A stretch of 64,000 nucleotides of DNA, from positions 1,736,001-1,800,000 of the forward strand of contig NZ_OZ244111.1 in the NCBI RefSeq assembly GCF_965215655.1, in the 5' to 3' direction. Positions within the stretch are counted from its first letter, which is position 1. Every line of letters starts with the position of its first letter. Below, piece after piece: positions 56,005 to 64,000 of the stretch. A program made the translations under genes and the position numbers. This DNA comes from Nioella sp965215655 (GTDB taxonomy: Bacteria > Pseudomonadota > Alphaproteobacteria > Rhodobacterales > Rhodobacteraceae). A model generated the notes under the pieces. That model had not been told where the DNA came from. It ran no database searches and was given only the letters and a program-made list of their open reading frames with translations.

Positions 56005-57006
56005 ATGAAAGCAGACGAGATGCCCGGCCCTCCGCGCCCGACCGAGGAGACTCCGCCGCTTGCGATCCTCCTGATCCTGGCTGGCATGGTCTTCATCACC
56101 GTGAACGATTCCCTCATCAAGGCGCTTGGCGGGGACTACCCGTTGCACCAGATGGTCTTTGTGCGGTCCGCCATCGGGATCGTCTTTTCGCTGGTGATCC
56201 TGCAATTTGAGGGCGGTTTCCGCGAGTTGCGCACCGCGACGCCGGGGCTGCACCTGATGCGCGGGCTCTTCGTGGTGATCTCGAACATGCTGTACTTCGC
56301 GGCGCTGGCGGTGATGCCGCTGGCCGATGCGGTGGCGACCTTTTTCGTCGCGCCGCTGATCATCACGCTGCTGTCGGTCGTGGTTCTGGGCGAAAAGGTC
56401 GGCGTGCACAGGATCGCGGCGATCATCGTGGGCTTTGCGGGTGTTCTGGTCATGACCCGCCCCGGCATGGCGGGCGAAGACGCACCACAGCGCTGGACGC
56501 TTCTGCTGCCGGTCCTTGCGGCCACGGCTTATGCGGCGATGCAGGTGATGACGCGAAAACTGGGCGTCTATTCCAAAGCCTCGGCGCTGGCCGTCTATAT
56601 CCAGGGTGTGTTCCTTGTTGTCAGCATCGGCTTCTACCTGGTGGCGGGCGATGGACGGTTTGCAGAAGGGGTGGAGGCGGAAAGCCTTGTCTTCCTGTTC
56701 AGGGCCTGGGTCTGGCCCACACCGGGCGATTGGCCGCTCTTCATTCTGCTTGGCTGCATGTCCGGCGCGATCGGATACCTTCTGTCGGCGGCCTACAAGA
56801 TGGGCAACGCCGCGACGATATCCTCTTTTGAATATACGGCCCTGCCGCTGGCCATCGCCTCGGGCTGGCTGGTCTTCGGGGAGGTGCCAGACCTCTGGGT
56901 GCTGGCGGGCACCGTGTTGATCGCAGGGGCCGGGATCCATGTTTTCATGCGCGAAAGACAACGCCGCAGCCCGGTCGCCCCCCGCCGTCCGCTGAGGCGT
57001 GGATAG
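56005..57006 (+). CDS. EamA-family (DMT) transporter
   Basis: This 333-residue protein has ten predicted membrane spans in two EamA halves. The first (LAILLILAGMVFITVNDSLIKALGGDYPLHQMVFVRS) and the second (RWTLLLPVLAATAYAAMQVMTRKLG) begin alike, as expected of the duplicated fold. The substrate is unknown. A proline-rich cytoplasmic lead of about 20 residues precedes the first span. The start is ATG 56005 or 56020, with no strong ribosome binding site. Its tail is Arg/Pro-rich. Confidence 0.88.
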   Translation: MKADEMPGPPRPTEETPPLAILLILAGMVFITVNDSLIKALGGDYPLHQMVFVRSAIGIVFSLVILQFEGGFRELRTATPGLHLMRGLFVVISNMLYFAALAVMPLADAVATFFVAPLIITLLSVVVLGEKVGVHRIAAIIVGFAGVLVMTRPGMAGEDAPQRWTLLLPVLAATAYAAMQVMTRKLGVYSKASALAVYIQGVFLVVSIGFYLVAGDGRFAEGVEAESLVFLFRAWVWPTPGDWPLFILLGCMSGAIGYLLSAAYKMGNAATISSFEYTALPLAIASGWLVFGEVPDLWVLAGTVLIAGAGIHVFMRERQRRSPVAPRRPLRRG

Positions 57007-57140
57007 GCCCGCGCGGGGCGGTTGTGAAAAAAGTCGCCCGACAGGGATTTATGCGCAAAACCGCGCTTGACGGGGGGGCGCGGGGCACATAGAACCCGCT
57101 TCACGCCAAGGGGATCAACGCCCCGAGGCGGCAGCAGCGG

Positions 57141-57217
57141 GCGGTTGTAGCTCAGTTGGTTAGAGTACCGGCCTGTCACGCCGGGGGTCGCGGGTTCGAG
57201 CCCCGTCAACCGCGCCA
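57141..57217 (+). tRNA. tRNA-Asp (anticodon GTC), copy 1
   Basis: Acceptor GCGGTTG/CAACCGC, D arm GCTCAGTTGGTTAGAGT, anticodon stem CCGGC/GCCGG with loop CTGTCAC, encoded CCA. 77 nt. Confidence 0.96.
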
Positions 57218-57261
57218 CCGCTGCCATATAGGGATGCAGATCCCAGCCGAAAGGCCCATGC

Positions 57262-57338
57262 GCGGTTGTAGCTCAGTTGGTTAGAGTACCGGCCTGTCAC
57301 GCCGGGGGTCGCGGGTTCGAGCCCCGTCAACCGCGCCA
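57262..57338 (+). tRNA. tRNA-Asp (anticodon GTC), copy 2
   Basis: Identical in sequence to copy 1 over 77 nt, 44 bp downstream, CCA included. Downstream hairpins at 57397-57414 and 57431-57446 may end the transcript. Confidence 0.96.
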
Positions 57339-57396
57339 CTTTCCTCAATTTTTGGTGTTGTTGCCCTCACGGGCGGTGGCTGCGTACCACCTCAAA

Positions 57397-57446
57397 CCCC
57401 CGCTTGCGCGGGGGCCTTCGTCGGCCCGCTGTCCGCTGAAGCGGAC
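57397..57446. terminator. Two hairpins between the tRNA-Asp pair and the convergent valine operon
   Basis: CCCCCGC-ttgc-GCGGGGG (57397-57414) and GTCCGCT-ga-AGCGGAC (57431-57446). Neither has a clear T tract, so termination is inferred only from position at a convergent junction; the 190-bp gap holds no gene. Confidence 0.5.
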
Positions 57447-57528
57447 GGTTGGGTCGGGTGGAACCGGATGGAGGGAGACGGCTGTCCCGACGGCGTGACG
57501 CGCCATCCCTCTCCTGATCCGATCCCAG

Positions 57529-58404
57529 TCATTCGCCCCTGTGGCGTTTCTCGAAGCGGGGAAGCATGGCGGAGAAATCCATGCCCTTGCCGTCCTCGGC
57601 CTCTACGAATTGCGCATAGAGCGCCGCTGCTGCCTGGCCCATGGGCGTGTCTGCGTCGGCTGCTTCGGCTGCGGCCTGGGATAGGCGCAGATCCTTCAGC
57701 ATCAGCTCCGCCGCGAAACCGGGCTTGTAGCCATTGTCTGCGGGGCTTTGCGGGCCAACACCCGGCGCCGGGCAATAGGCGTTCATGGTCCAGCTGTAGC
57801 CCGAGGAGGTGCTGACAACATCGAACATCTTGTCGCGGGCGAGCCCCAGCTTGTCGGCCAGCGCGAAGGCCTCGCAGGTGGCGATCATCGTCACGCCCAG
57901 GATCATGTTGTTGCAGATCTTGGCGGCCTGACCATTGCCCGCGGGCCCGCAATGCACCGCTTTCTGGCCCATGATGTCGAAAAGCGGTTTCGCGGTGGCG
58001 AAGGCCGCGTCGCTGCCGCCCACCATGAAGGTGAGCGTCCCCGCCGCAGCCCCGCCGACACCACCCGACACGGGCGCGTCGAGAAAGCCAAGCCCCGCCG
58101 CCTCGCACTGGCCTGCCACGTCGCGGGCGGCATCGACCTCGACGGTGGAGCAATCGAGCAGCACCGCGCCCTTGGCCATGGCCGGGATCACATCGGCGGC
58201 TACCGCCTTGAGGATCGCGCCATTGGGCAGCATGGTGATGACCACGTCCTGGCCCGTGGCGGCCTCGGCCGCGCTGGCGGCCATGGTGACGCCCTCTGGT
58301 GCAGGAGCAGCGAGGTCGAAGCCCGTCACCGCGTGGCCCGCCGCCACCAGATTGGCGGCCATGGGGCTGCCCATATTGCCAAGGCCGATGAATCCGATCT
58401 TCAT
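57529..58404 (-). CDS. mmsB: 3-hydroxyisobutyrate dehydrogenase
   Basis: This 291-residue protein has the NAD-binding start KIGFIGLGNMGSPMAANL, the substrate region LDAPVSGGVGGAAAGTLTFMVGG and GNGQAAKICNNMILG with the catalytic lysine. It converts 3-hydroxyisobutyrate to methylmalonate semialdehyde in valine breakdown. It follows the CoA-hydrolase and acyl-CoA dehydrogenase genes in pathway order, with a 12-bp gap from the hydrolase gene, and ends the leftward operon. Confidence 0.95.
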   Translation of the reverse strand: MKIGFIGLGNMGSPMAANLVAAGHAVTGFDLAAPAPEGVTMAASAAEAATGQDVVITMLPNGAILKAVAADVIPAMAKGAVLLDCSTVEVDAARDVAGQCEAAGLGFLDAPVSGGVGGAAAGTLTFMVGGSDAAFATAKPLFDIMGQKAVHCGPAGNGQAAKICNNMILGVTMIATCEAFALADKLGLARDKMFDVVSTSSGYSWTMNAYCPAPGVGPQSPADNGYKPGFAAELMLKDLRLSQAAAEAADADTPMGQAAAALYAQFVEAEDGKGMDFSAMLPRFEKRHRGE

Positions 58405-58416
58405 GATATCTCTCCT

Positions 58417-59451
58417 TCAGAGGGTCAGGGCATCTGCCCCGAGGGGCCGGAACATGGCGGACACCTCGGCGGGGGGCACCGCGCCCGGCCCGGCATGGCG
58501 CCAGTTCGGCGCGTTGTCCTTGTCGATGATGAGGGCGCGGATGCCTTCTAGGAAATCGCCCTTCTCCATGGAGCGCGCGGTAAAGCGGTATTCCATGTCG
58601 AGCGCGCCTTCGATTGTGTCTTTCATGCGGGTGCGGTGGATCAACTCCACCGCGCAAGCCATTGAAATAGGGGAATTACCCTCCATCGCCTTCAGGGCGC
58701 TTCGGGCGAAGTCGCTATCGGTCGCCGTCAGCAGATTGACGATATCGCGCAGAGCTTCTCCGCCGAAAAGATCATCTATCTCAGCCTGTTGCGCGGCGAT
58801 CTTAGAGTCCGGGGCGGGCAGGGCGCTGCGATCCACGGCCTCCCAATCGCCGGTTTCCGCAAGCGTCTCGATCAGTGACGCCCAGTGCACGCGCGGGATG
58901 TAATAATCGGCAAAGCCCGCATGGATCGCATCGCCCGGCCCCATCCGGGCCGAAGTGACGCCGAGATATTCGCCCAAGCGCCCCGGCGCGCGGGCGAGGA
59001 TCAGGGACCCGCCCACATCCGGCACCAGCCCCACTTTGGTTTCGGGCATAGCAATGCGGCTGTCGTCACAGACGATACGGTGCGAGCCGTGGCAGCCGAC
59101 TCCGACACCGCCGCCCATGACGAAGCCATGCAGGAAGGTGACGACGGGTTTGGGGAAATTGAACAGGGCCGCGTTCATGCGGTATTCGTCCTGCCAGAAG
59201 CGGCGGCCATAGCTGTAATCGCCCGCGCTGCCGGTCGCATACATCTCGGCCAGATCGCCCCCCGCGCAGAAGGCTTTCTCGCAGGGCAGCCCGTCGATGA
59301 TCAGCAGCTTGACCACCGGGTCATCCGCCCAGGCAATCAGCGCCTTCTCGATCTCCAGGCACATGTCCCAGGTGAGTGCGTTCAGCGCTTTGGGGCGATT
59401 GAGCGTGATCCGGCCCGTTCGGCCCTCGATGCGGCAGGTGATATCCGACAT
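58417..59451 (-). CDS. Enoyl-CoA hydratase/isomerase family, 3-hydroxyisobutyryl-CoA hydrolase type
   Basis: This 344-residue crotonase-fold protein is about 80 residues longer than a plain hydratase, as 3-hydroxyisobutyryl-CoA hydrolases are. Motifs include RITLNRPKALNALTWDMC, CAGGDLAEMYA, GFVMGGGVGVGCHGSHRI (oxyanion hole) and ETKVGLVPDVGGSLILAR. It releases 3-hydroxyisobutyrate for the downstream mmsB enzyme. The ATG shares one base with the stop of the acyl-CoA dehydrogenase gene (TAATG), so the two are coupled. Confidence 0.92.
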   Translation of the reverse strand: MSDITCRIEGRTGRITLNRPKALNALTWDMCLEIEKALIAWADDPVVKLLIIDGLPCEKAFCAGGDLAEMYATGSAGDYSYGRRFWQDEYRMNAALFNFPKPVVTFLHGFVMGGGVGVGCHGSHRIVCDDSRIAMPETKVGLVPDVGGSLILARAPGRLGEYLGVTSARMGPGDAIHAGFADYYIPRVHWASLIETLAETGDWEAVDRSALPAPDSKIAAQQAEIDDLFGGEALRDIVNLLTATDSDFARSALKAMEGNSPISMACAVELIHRTRMKDTIEGALDMEYRFTARSMEKGDFLEGIRALIIDKDNAPNWRHAGPGAVPPAEVSAMFRPLGADALTL

Positions 59452-60596
59452 TAACCGCGCTCCGCAAGCATCTGACGGGAAACGATAAGTCGCATGATCT
59501 CATTCGTGCCTTCGAGGATCTGATGCACCCGCAGGTCGCGCACGATCTTTTCGATCCCGTAATCGGCAAGATAGCCATAGCCGCCATGCAGTTGCAGGCA
59601 GGTATTGGCCACGTCGAAGCTGGCATCGGTCACATACATCTTGGCCATGGCGCAGAACTTGGTGGCGTCATGGGCCTTGTTGTCGAGCTTCCACGCCGCC
59701 TGGCGCAGGAAGGTGCGGGCGGATTGCAGCTTGACCTCCATCTCGGCCAGCTTGAATTGCAGCGCCTGGAAGCTGTCGATGGTCCGCCCGAAGGCCTTGC
59801 GTTCGCCCATATAGGCCAGCGTCAGGTCGAGCGCCCTCTGCGCGCCGCCAAGGGCGCTTGCCGCGATGTTCAGCCGCCCGCCATCGAGACCTGCCATGGC
59901 GTAGGTAAACCCTTTGCCCTCCTCACCAATCAGGTTTTCGCTAGGCACCTTGCAATCGTCAAACTGGACCTGCGCCGTGGGTTGGGCGAGCCAGCCCATT
60001 TTCTTTTCCAGCGCCCCGAAGGAAAGCCCCTCGGCCCCGTCCTCGACCACCACTGTGGAAATGCCCTTGGGCCCATCTTCGCCGGTGCGGACCATCGTCA
60101 CGTAAGCGTCAGAATAGGAGCCACCCGAGATGAAGGCCTTGGTGCCATTCAGCGTATAGCCCTCATTCGTCCGCTCCGCGCGTGTGCGCAGCGCAGCGGC
60201 GTCCGACCCGGATCCCGGCTCAGTCAGGCAGTAGGAAAACACCTTCTCCATGCTGCACAGGTCCGGCAGCCAGCGCGCCTTGGTCTCGTCCGAGCCGAAC
60301 TTGTCGATCATTCCGCCGCACATGTTATGGATCGACAGGAAGCTGCCGACGGCGGGGCAGGACATGGCCAGCGCCTCGAAGACGAGCGTCGCATCCAGCC
60401 GCGACAGCCCCGATCCTCCGTACTCCTCAGACACGTAAAGCCCGCCGAAGCCAAGTTCGGCGACCCGCGGCCACAGGTCCTTGGGGATCGTGCCCGCCGC
60501 TTCCCATTCCATCGCGAAGGGGGCGATATGCTCCTCTCCAAAGGCTTTCGCCATGTCGAAGATCATCACCTGTTCGTCGGTCAGTTCGAAATTCAT
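59451..60596 (-). CDS. Acyl-CoA dehydrogenase, probably isobutyryl-CoA dehydrogenase
   Basis: This 381-residue protein has the family motifs YCLTEPGSGSDAAALRT (FAD/substrate), GKAFGRTIDSFQALQFKLAEM and YGIEKIVRDLRVHQILEGTNEIMRL (with the C-terminal glutamate region). Its place before 3-hydroxyisobutyryl-CoA hydrolase and mmsB suggests isobutyryl-CoA as substrate (inference). The start is ATG 60596, overlapping the upstream small membrane-protein gene by 4 bp (ATGA). Confidence 0.94.
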   Translation of the reverse strand: MNFELTDEQVMIFDMAKAFGEEHIAPFAMEWEAAGTIPKDLWPRVAELGFGGLYVSEEYGGSGLSRLDATLVFEALAMSCPAVGSFLSIHNMCGGMIDKFGSDETKARWLPDLCSMEKVFSYCLTEPGSGSDAAALRTRAERTNEGYTLNGTKAFISGGSYSDAYVTMVRTGEDGPKGISTVVVEDGAEGLSFGALEKKMGWLAQPTAQVQFDDCKVPSENLIGEEGKGFTYAMAGLDGGRLNIAASALGGAQRALDLTLAYMGERKAFGRTIDSFQALQFKLAEMEVKLQSARTFLRQAAWKLDNKAHDATKFCAMAKMYVTDASFDVANTCLQLHGGYGYLADYGIEKIVRDLRVHQILEGTNEIMRLIVSRQMLAERG

Positions 60597-60838
60597 GTGT
60601 TCATCCACCTCAGGACTTCGATAATCAGGGCCCAGAGGATCATCCAGGCCAGCGCCGCCCCGATCGGCAGCAGTCGCAACCAGAAATACTGTCGCCATGC
60701 TTTCAGGCCGAACGGGTCTTTCAGCGTCTTCCAGTCCCGCAGCGCCTGCCGGTAGCCGGGGTTGCGCCGGACGACGACATAGGCCGTGCCTATTCCGACA
60801 ACGAAGGTAGAGATGACAACGAAGAGACCCAAGGGCAA
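60593..60838 (-). CDS. Small membrane protein heading the valine-degradation operon
   Basis: This 81-residue protein has two predicted spans (LGLFVVISTFVVGIGTAYVV and LRLLPIGAALAWMILWALIIEVL) with a basic loop between them. I do not recognise the family. The start appears to be TTG 60838, and no ATG or GTG lies within the first spans. Its stop overlaps the acyl-CoA dehydrogenase start (ATGA), so it is translated with the operon. Because the start is weak and the function unknown, this call is tentative. Confidence 0.6.
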   Translation of the reverse strand: MPLGLFVVISTFVVGIGTAYVVVRRNPGYRQALRDWKTLKDPFGLKAWRQYFWLRLLPIGAALAWMILWALIIEVLRWMNT

Positions 60839-60916
60839 TTGGCGGCAATCCTCCCAGAATTGAACACTTGTTTAATTACCAAATCTTGCAAGAGTTTTGC
60901 AAGGAGATGCGTGGCG

Positions 60917-62050
60917 TCATAAATCCGCGTGAAATTCCTCGATCAGGTGGCGCACCACGTCGCGCATGGCCTCGTCTTGGGGTTTTCCAGCGGCTTCAGA
61001 CGCGGCCAGAACCGCGCGCTGCCGATCAGACGAGGTGCCGCGTGAAACCATGTCTCGGGCGCGCTCCAGCTCGGCGGTGCAGCCAAGATAGGCGGCGTCC
61101 TCTGTGGTCAGTTCAATGATGTCCTCGATCAGGTCGGCCATCGGCAGAATCTCCCGCTTTCCGAAGTCTATGAGCCCCTCCGACGTGCCATAGCGCTGCG
61201 CGCGCCAGCGGTTTTCCTCGATCAGGAAGGCATCATAAAGCCGCCAGCGCTGGTTGAGGCCGCGCAGGCGGAAAAGCATGCGGGACAGGCTCTGGATCAT
61301 CGCGGCCAGCGTCAGCGTGTCCTCCAGCCGCGGGTTCACGTCGCAGATGCGGGTTTCCAACGTCGGGAAGCGCGCGGAGGGGCGCAGGTCCCACCAGATC
61401 TTGGAGCTGTCCTCGATGATGCCGAGAACGACCAGCACATCAACGGTGCGTTCGTAATCGGCGAAGGAGGGGAAAGAGGGTGGCAGCCCGGTGCGCGGCA
61501 GGTTGTCGAAGACGGTCAGCCGGTAGGAGGCCAGTTTGGTATCTCGCCCCTGCCAGAAGGGGGAAGACGCTGACAGCGCCAGCAGGTGCGGCAGGAAATA
61601 CGATAGCTGCCCCATCAGGTCATTGCGCAGGCCATCGGTGCCAAGCCCCACATGCACATGCATCCCGCAAATGAGCATCCGGTTGACGACGCCACCCAGA
61701 TCGCGGGCCAAGGCATTGTAGCGGTCCTTGTCGGTGTGGTGCTGGTTCTTCCAATCGGCAAACGGGTGGCATGAGACGGCAATCGGGGCGAGCCCGTAGG
61801 CATCCGCCACGCGGGACACGGTGGAGCGCAGCCGTTTCAGATCCTCGCGCGCCTCGGAGATATCGGCACAGACGCGGGTGCCAATCTCGATCTGGCATTG
61901 CAGGAATTCCGGGCTGACCTGACCTTCCAACTCGTTGACGCAGGCCTCCATCAACTCCTTGGGGGCCTCGACCAGATCGCAACTGGTCTGATCGACCAAC
62001 AGGTACTCTTCCTCGATCCCGAGCGAAAAGGGGGGCTCTTTCTGGGCCAT
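60917..62050 (-). CDS. Carboxylate-amine ligase, YbdK type (glutamate-cysteine ligase family 2)
   Basis: This 377-residue protein has the GCS2 start SLGIEEEYLLVDQTSCDLV, then ICGMHVHVGLG (metal-binding His), LALSASSPFWQGRDT and the late RPSARFPTLETRICDVNPRLED. YbdK proteins make gamma-glutamyl-type bonds with weak glutamate-cysteine ligase activity; the physiological substrate is unknown. The GGAGG before ATG 62050 decides the start over upstream in-frame ATGs. A terminator of the cupredoxin gene lies just upstream. Confidence 0.93.
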   Translation of the reverse strand: MAQKEPPFSLGIEEEYLLVDQTSCDLVEAPKELMEACVNELEGQVSPEFLQCQIEIGTRVCADISEAREDLKRLRSTVSRVADAYGLAPIAVSCHPFADWKNQHHTDKDRYNALARDLGGVVNRMLICGMHVHVGLGTDGLRNDLMGQLSYFLPHLLALSASSPFWQGRDTKLASYRLTVFDNLPRTGLPPSFPSFADYERTVDVLVVLGIIEDSSKIWWDLRPSARFPTLETRICDVNPRLEDTLTLAAMIQSLSRMLFRLRGLNQRWRLYDAFLIEENRWRAQRYGTSEGLIDFGKREILPMADLIEDIIELTTEDAAYLGCTAELERARDMVSRGTSSDRQRAVLAASEAAGKPQDEAMRDVVRHLIEEFHADL

Positions 62051-62102
62051 GATGTCCTCCACCGTTTGCATCAGCAAAACCCGAGACCGGCCATTTGCCA
62101 AG

Positions 62103-62130
62103 AAAAAAGCCCCGACGCGGGGTCGGGGCT
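62103..62130 (-). terminator. Rho-independent terminator of the cupredoxin gene
   Basis: Stem AGCCCCGAC (62108-62116) with GTCGGGGCT (62122-62130), followed on the minus strand by T residues (62107-62103). Confidence 0.88.
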
Positions 62131-62155
62131 TTCGGTCTCGGCAGAAGAACCGGGG

Positions 62156-62485
62156 TCAGGCGACGGTGATCGTTCCGGTCATGCTGGGGTGGAACGCGCA
62201 TTTGAACGGGAAGCTGCCGGCGGCGGTCAGCGTGATTTCCCCGGATTGCCCCCGGTTCAGGCGACCGGTGTCAAAGCTGCCGTCATCGGCGGTCAGCGTG
62301 TGGGGGGCGCCGTCATTATTGGTGACGGTGATCGTATCTCCGACGGCGGCCGTCAGTTCGGCGGGCGAAAAGGCAAAGCCTTCGATCGAGATAGAATGGG
62401 TGGCGGCCTGCGACCGGCCTGCGATCAGTGCGAACGGGGTTGCCAGAAGCGCGGCGAGCGTCGTGCGGCGGGTGAGGGTGGGCAT
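62156..62485 (-). CDS. Exported cupredoxin (plastocyanin/amicyanin-like)
   Basis: This 109-residue protein has a twin-arginine-like signal (PTLTRRTTLAALLATPFALIAGRSQA) and a single blue-copper domain. The ligands read as H62 (GAPHTLT), C96 and H99 (CAFHPSM) and M102. It probably carries electrons in the periplasm; the partners are not nearby. It is preceded by GGAG before the ATG and has its own terminator, so it is a single-gene transcript. Confidence 0.9.
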   Translation of the reverse strand: MPTLTRRTTLAALLATPFALIAGRSQAATHSISIEGFAFSPAELTAAVGDTITVTNNDGAPHTLTADDGSFDTGRLNRGQSGEITLTAAGSFPFKCAFHPSMTGTITVA

Positions 62486-62648
62486 GGGTAATCTCCTGTT
62501 GGCGAATGCAGTCAGCGTTGCAGGCCGCGACGGCTAAAGCAACCTTTGGTTGCGAAAACGACCGGGCTTTGAACAAAGTTCTGAACCGGGGGCGGGGGTG
62601 GGACGACAGACAGGCATACCCTTTGGAAAGACCAGACAGGACGGACCC

Positions 62649-62831
62649 ATGACCAAAACCCTTGCCATTGCCCTCAGCCTCACTGCCCTTCTTGCTGGCG
62701 CCGCTCAGGCCGATCAGGTGACCGGCCGCAGTACCGGCCTGATTGCCCAGATTGACGGATTTGCCTCGGAAGGCGGCCTCGGCACCACCCGCGGCGGCGG
62801 TGACGGTGGTCGTGGAACGACGACCCGCTGA
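62649..62831 (+). CDS. Small exported Gly/Thr-rich protein
   Basis: This 60-residue protein has signal MTKTLAIALSLTALLAGAAQA, leaving a mature peptide of about 39 residues with a Gly/Arg/Thr-rich tail (GGLGTTRGGGDGGRGTTTR). It has no cysteine. Function unknown. A GC-rich terminator follows, so this short gene is a separate transcript. The start is ATG 62649. Confidence 0.65.
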   Translation: MTKTLAIALSLTALLAGAAQADQVTGRSTGLIAQIDGFASEGGLGTTRGGGDGGRGTTTR

Positions 62832-62862
62832 ACCCACCCCCCCTCATTTCAGCACGTTTCGG

Positions 62863-62888
62863 CCCGCCTGGTTTCAGGCGGGTCTTTT
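62863..62888 (+). terminator. Terminator after the small Gly/Thr-rich protein gene
   Basis: CCCGCCTG-gttt-CAGGCGGG (62863-62882) followed by TCTTTT. Confidence 0.82.
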
Positions 62889-62968
62889 CGTTGACAGGGC
62901 GCGTTCGGCAGGCAATCCTGAAACCCATTCAGACGGTTCAATTTCAAGCTAAAGCCAGGAGCATTCTC

Positions 62969-63634
62969 ATGAAAAGACGAAGCTTTCTTTCTCTCGCACT
63001 GACGTCAATGGGCGCGCTCGGCGTGCCGCTCTCGGCGCGGGTTTTCGCGCAGGAGACCAACGGAGTCTCGCCCATTGGTATCGCGGTCGCGGACAGTCCG
63101 CGCGGACGGATCGTGACGCGCGTCTATCCCGGCAACCGGCGTCGAGAGGTCGTGATCATGCTGCGGACTGCTGAAGGGGACGAGTTTCGCCGCATGACCC
63201 TGCCGCAGGGAATTGTCCGGCTTTCGCGCCGCTTCCTGCAGGAAGGCACGATGCCGCTGCGCGTGGTGGACGTGAACGAAGACAGTGTCGATCTCGATTT
63301 CAGGCTGTCCGGTCAGGCCCCCAATATCTCGTTCGATTACCGCGTCGGAAACATCAGCGGATCGGGTCAGGCCGCCGGCGATGACGATGACGACGATGGC
63401 GGCACCCAGGCGCTTGGCTTCTGGGGGTTCATGCTGGCGGTTTTCGCAATGGCCTTCGCCCTTGCCGCCTATGCCATTCACGAGGGCGCATCGCTGAAAC
63501 TCAGGTTCCGCTGCGATTCCGGGTTCGAGCCGGGATGTGAGGGTGAAATTCAGGTCGGCAATCCAATGGAGGATGATGGCGACAACTTCATCGCCGATGA
63601 ATCCTGCGAAGGTCTGCCTCCCCTTCCATGCTGA
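62969..63634 (+). CDS. Exported protein with Asp-rich segment and late membrane span, unknown function
   Basis: This 221-residue protein has a signal resembling Tat type (KRRSFLSLALTSMGALGVPLSARVFA), a beta-rich domain at about 35-130, a run of six Asp at 138-143, a single span at about 150-170 (GFWGFMLAVFAMAFALAAYAI), and a C-terminal part with four cysteines (RCDSGFEPGCEGE and ESCEGLPPLPC) that could bind metal or form disulfides. I recognise no family. CAGGAG precedes ATG 62969. Confidence 0.7.
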   Translation: MKRRSFLSLALTSMGALGVPLSARVFAQETNGVSPIGIAVADSPRGRIVTRVYPGNRRREVVIMLRTAEGDEFRRMTLPQGIVRLSRRFLQEGTMPLRVVDVNEDSVDLDFRLSGQAPNISFDYRVGNISGSGQAAGDDDDDDGGTQALGFWGFMLAVFAMAFALAAYAIHEGASLKLRFRCDSGFEPGCEGEIQVGNPMEDDGDNFIADESCEGLPPLPC

Positions 63635-63700
63635 TGTGACGGGCCTGAGGGAAAGCCCTGCACGCGCGGCGTTTTCCTGCGGACAATCCGGGCTGCAGAC

Positions 63701-64000
63701 CTAACGGGCGGTCTGCAGCAATTCCTCGAAGCTCCGCTCTGGCTGGCCCAGCAATTGCAGGGATTCGCGCTCATCTTGCTGGATCAGGGGAATGACAGAC
63801 CCGGACGGTTCCCAGGACCGGATAACGGACTCGGCCAGTTCCATCGAGACACTGGTCGGGGCGTAGTAGACCAGCAGGGTCTGAACGTCATGCCCAAGGA
63901 ACACGTCCGCCTTGCGCGCCTGCAGGGCAAAGAGTTTGACGTAGTTGGTCTCTATCCCGGTGACGTCCGAAAGGTCCACCAGTTGCTTCTGCCCCGGTCG
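63701..64000 (-). CDS. Uncharacterised protein, C-terminal part (5' end outside window)
   Basis: The frame is open from base 64000 and stops at 63701, giving at least 99 residues. It reads with LSDVTGIETNYVKLFALQARKADVFLGHDVQTLLVYYAPTS and ends RSFEELLQTAR. The composition suggests a soluble protein, and I recognise no domain. A GTG at 63979 could be a start, but coding clearly continues past the window edge (RPGQKQL before it). Confidence 0.6.
   Translation of the reverse strand, partial: RPGQKQLVDLSDVTGIETNYVKLFALQARKADVFLGHDVQTLLVYYAPTSVSMELAESVIRSWEPSGSVIPLIQQDERESLQLLGQPERSFEELLQTAR

Noticed and set aside
57141..57338. Identical 77-bp sequences as attachment-site repeats
   Set aside because: They are complete tRNA-Asp genes 44 bp apart with no integrase or foreign DNA between them; tandem tRNA duplication is the simpler reading.

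Overview
The window looks like chromosomal DNA from an alphaproteobacterium of the Roseobacter/Rhodobacter type (inference). The grounds are the consistently GC-rich codon use, the conserved blocks yfgM-bamB-der, glutaredoxin-4/BolA/purL and DUF1289-ruvX-ccmI, heterotetrameric sarcosine oxidase in the order soxBDAG, a fused indolepyruvate ferredoxin oxidoreductase, and many short Gly/Asp-rich secreted proteins. Nearly all of it is housekeeping and carbon-metabolism sequence. There is no prophage, no integrase and no CRISPR array. The only recognisable mobile element is one IS5-family (IS903-type) insertion sequence.

Layout. 1-2.4 kb: tail of an enoyl-CoA hydratase, then leftward DUF1289, ruvX and ccmI. 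2.6-7.9 kb: soxB-soxD-soxA-soxG (sarcosine to glycine, with one-carbon transfer to folate and H2O2 release). An array of palindromes follows, then sodB. 8.9-14.7 kb: rarD-like transporter, LOG-family enzyme, a large LysM envelope protein and an Atm1-type ABC exporter. 15-20 kb: leftward RND efflux pair with a palindromic operator flanking its promoter but no adjacent regulator gene. 20.3-24 kb: outer-membrane assembly and GTPase block yfgM-bamB-der. 24.1-27.6 kb: grxD, bolA, purL, a GNAT enzyme and, just upstream of the GNAT gene, a probable small RNA. 27.8-32.3 kb: LysR gene divergent from a fused IorAB. 32.4-36.2 kb: tusA, ccdA, a membrane alpha/beta-hydrolase and a P450. 36.2-39.5 kb: tpiA, a TfoX-domain protein, an A-type Fe-S carrier, a DUF3307 membrane protein paired with a cyclase-fold HTH (SatD-like) protein under twin palindromes, and a SufT/MIP18 protein. 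39.8-42.4 kb: RimB-RimK fusion and tgt. 42.4-48.1 kb: two secreted paralogues flanking a polytopic membrane-protein gene broken by the IS. 48.3-50.8 kb: lon with a heat-shock promoter. 51-57.4 kb: small secreted proteins, polysaccharide deacetylase, HU-like protein, two tRNA-Val, histidine phosphatase, an acidic unknown, pirin, an EamA transporter and two identical tRNA-Asp. 57.5-60.8 kb: leftward valine-degradation operon. 60.9-64 kb: a YbdK-type ligase, a cupredoxin and small exported proteins.

The most informative non-coding signals are: (i) two near-identical 20-bp palindromes packed into the 52-bp gap before the SatD-like gene; (ii) a perfect dyad that exactly fills the 17-bp spacer of the ior promoter; (iii) a compact sRNA candidate with an exposed CCUCCC and a strong terminator; (iv) a two-part intergenic module seen at three gene ends, with a half copy at a fourth; (v) families of tandem perfect palindromes in four gaps; and (vi) a perfect 9-bp target duplication that lets the pre-insertion 521-residue reading frame be rebuilt. 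Lengths and coordinates come from reading the sequence. No database search or folding program was run.
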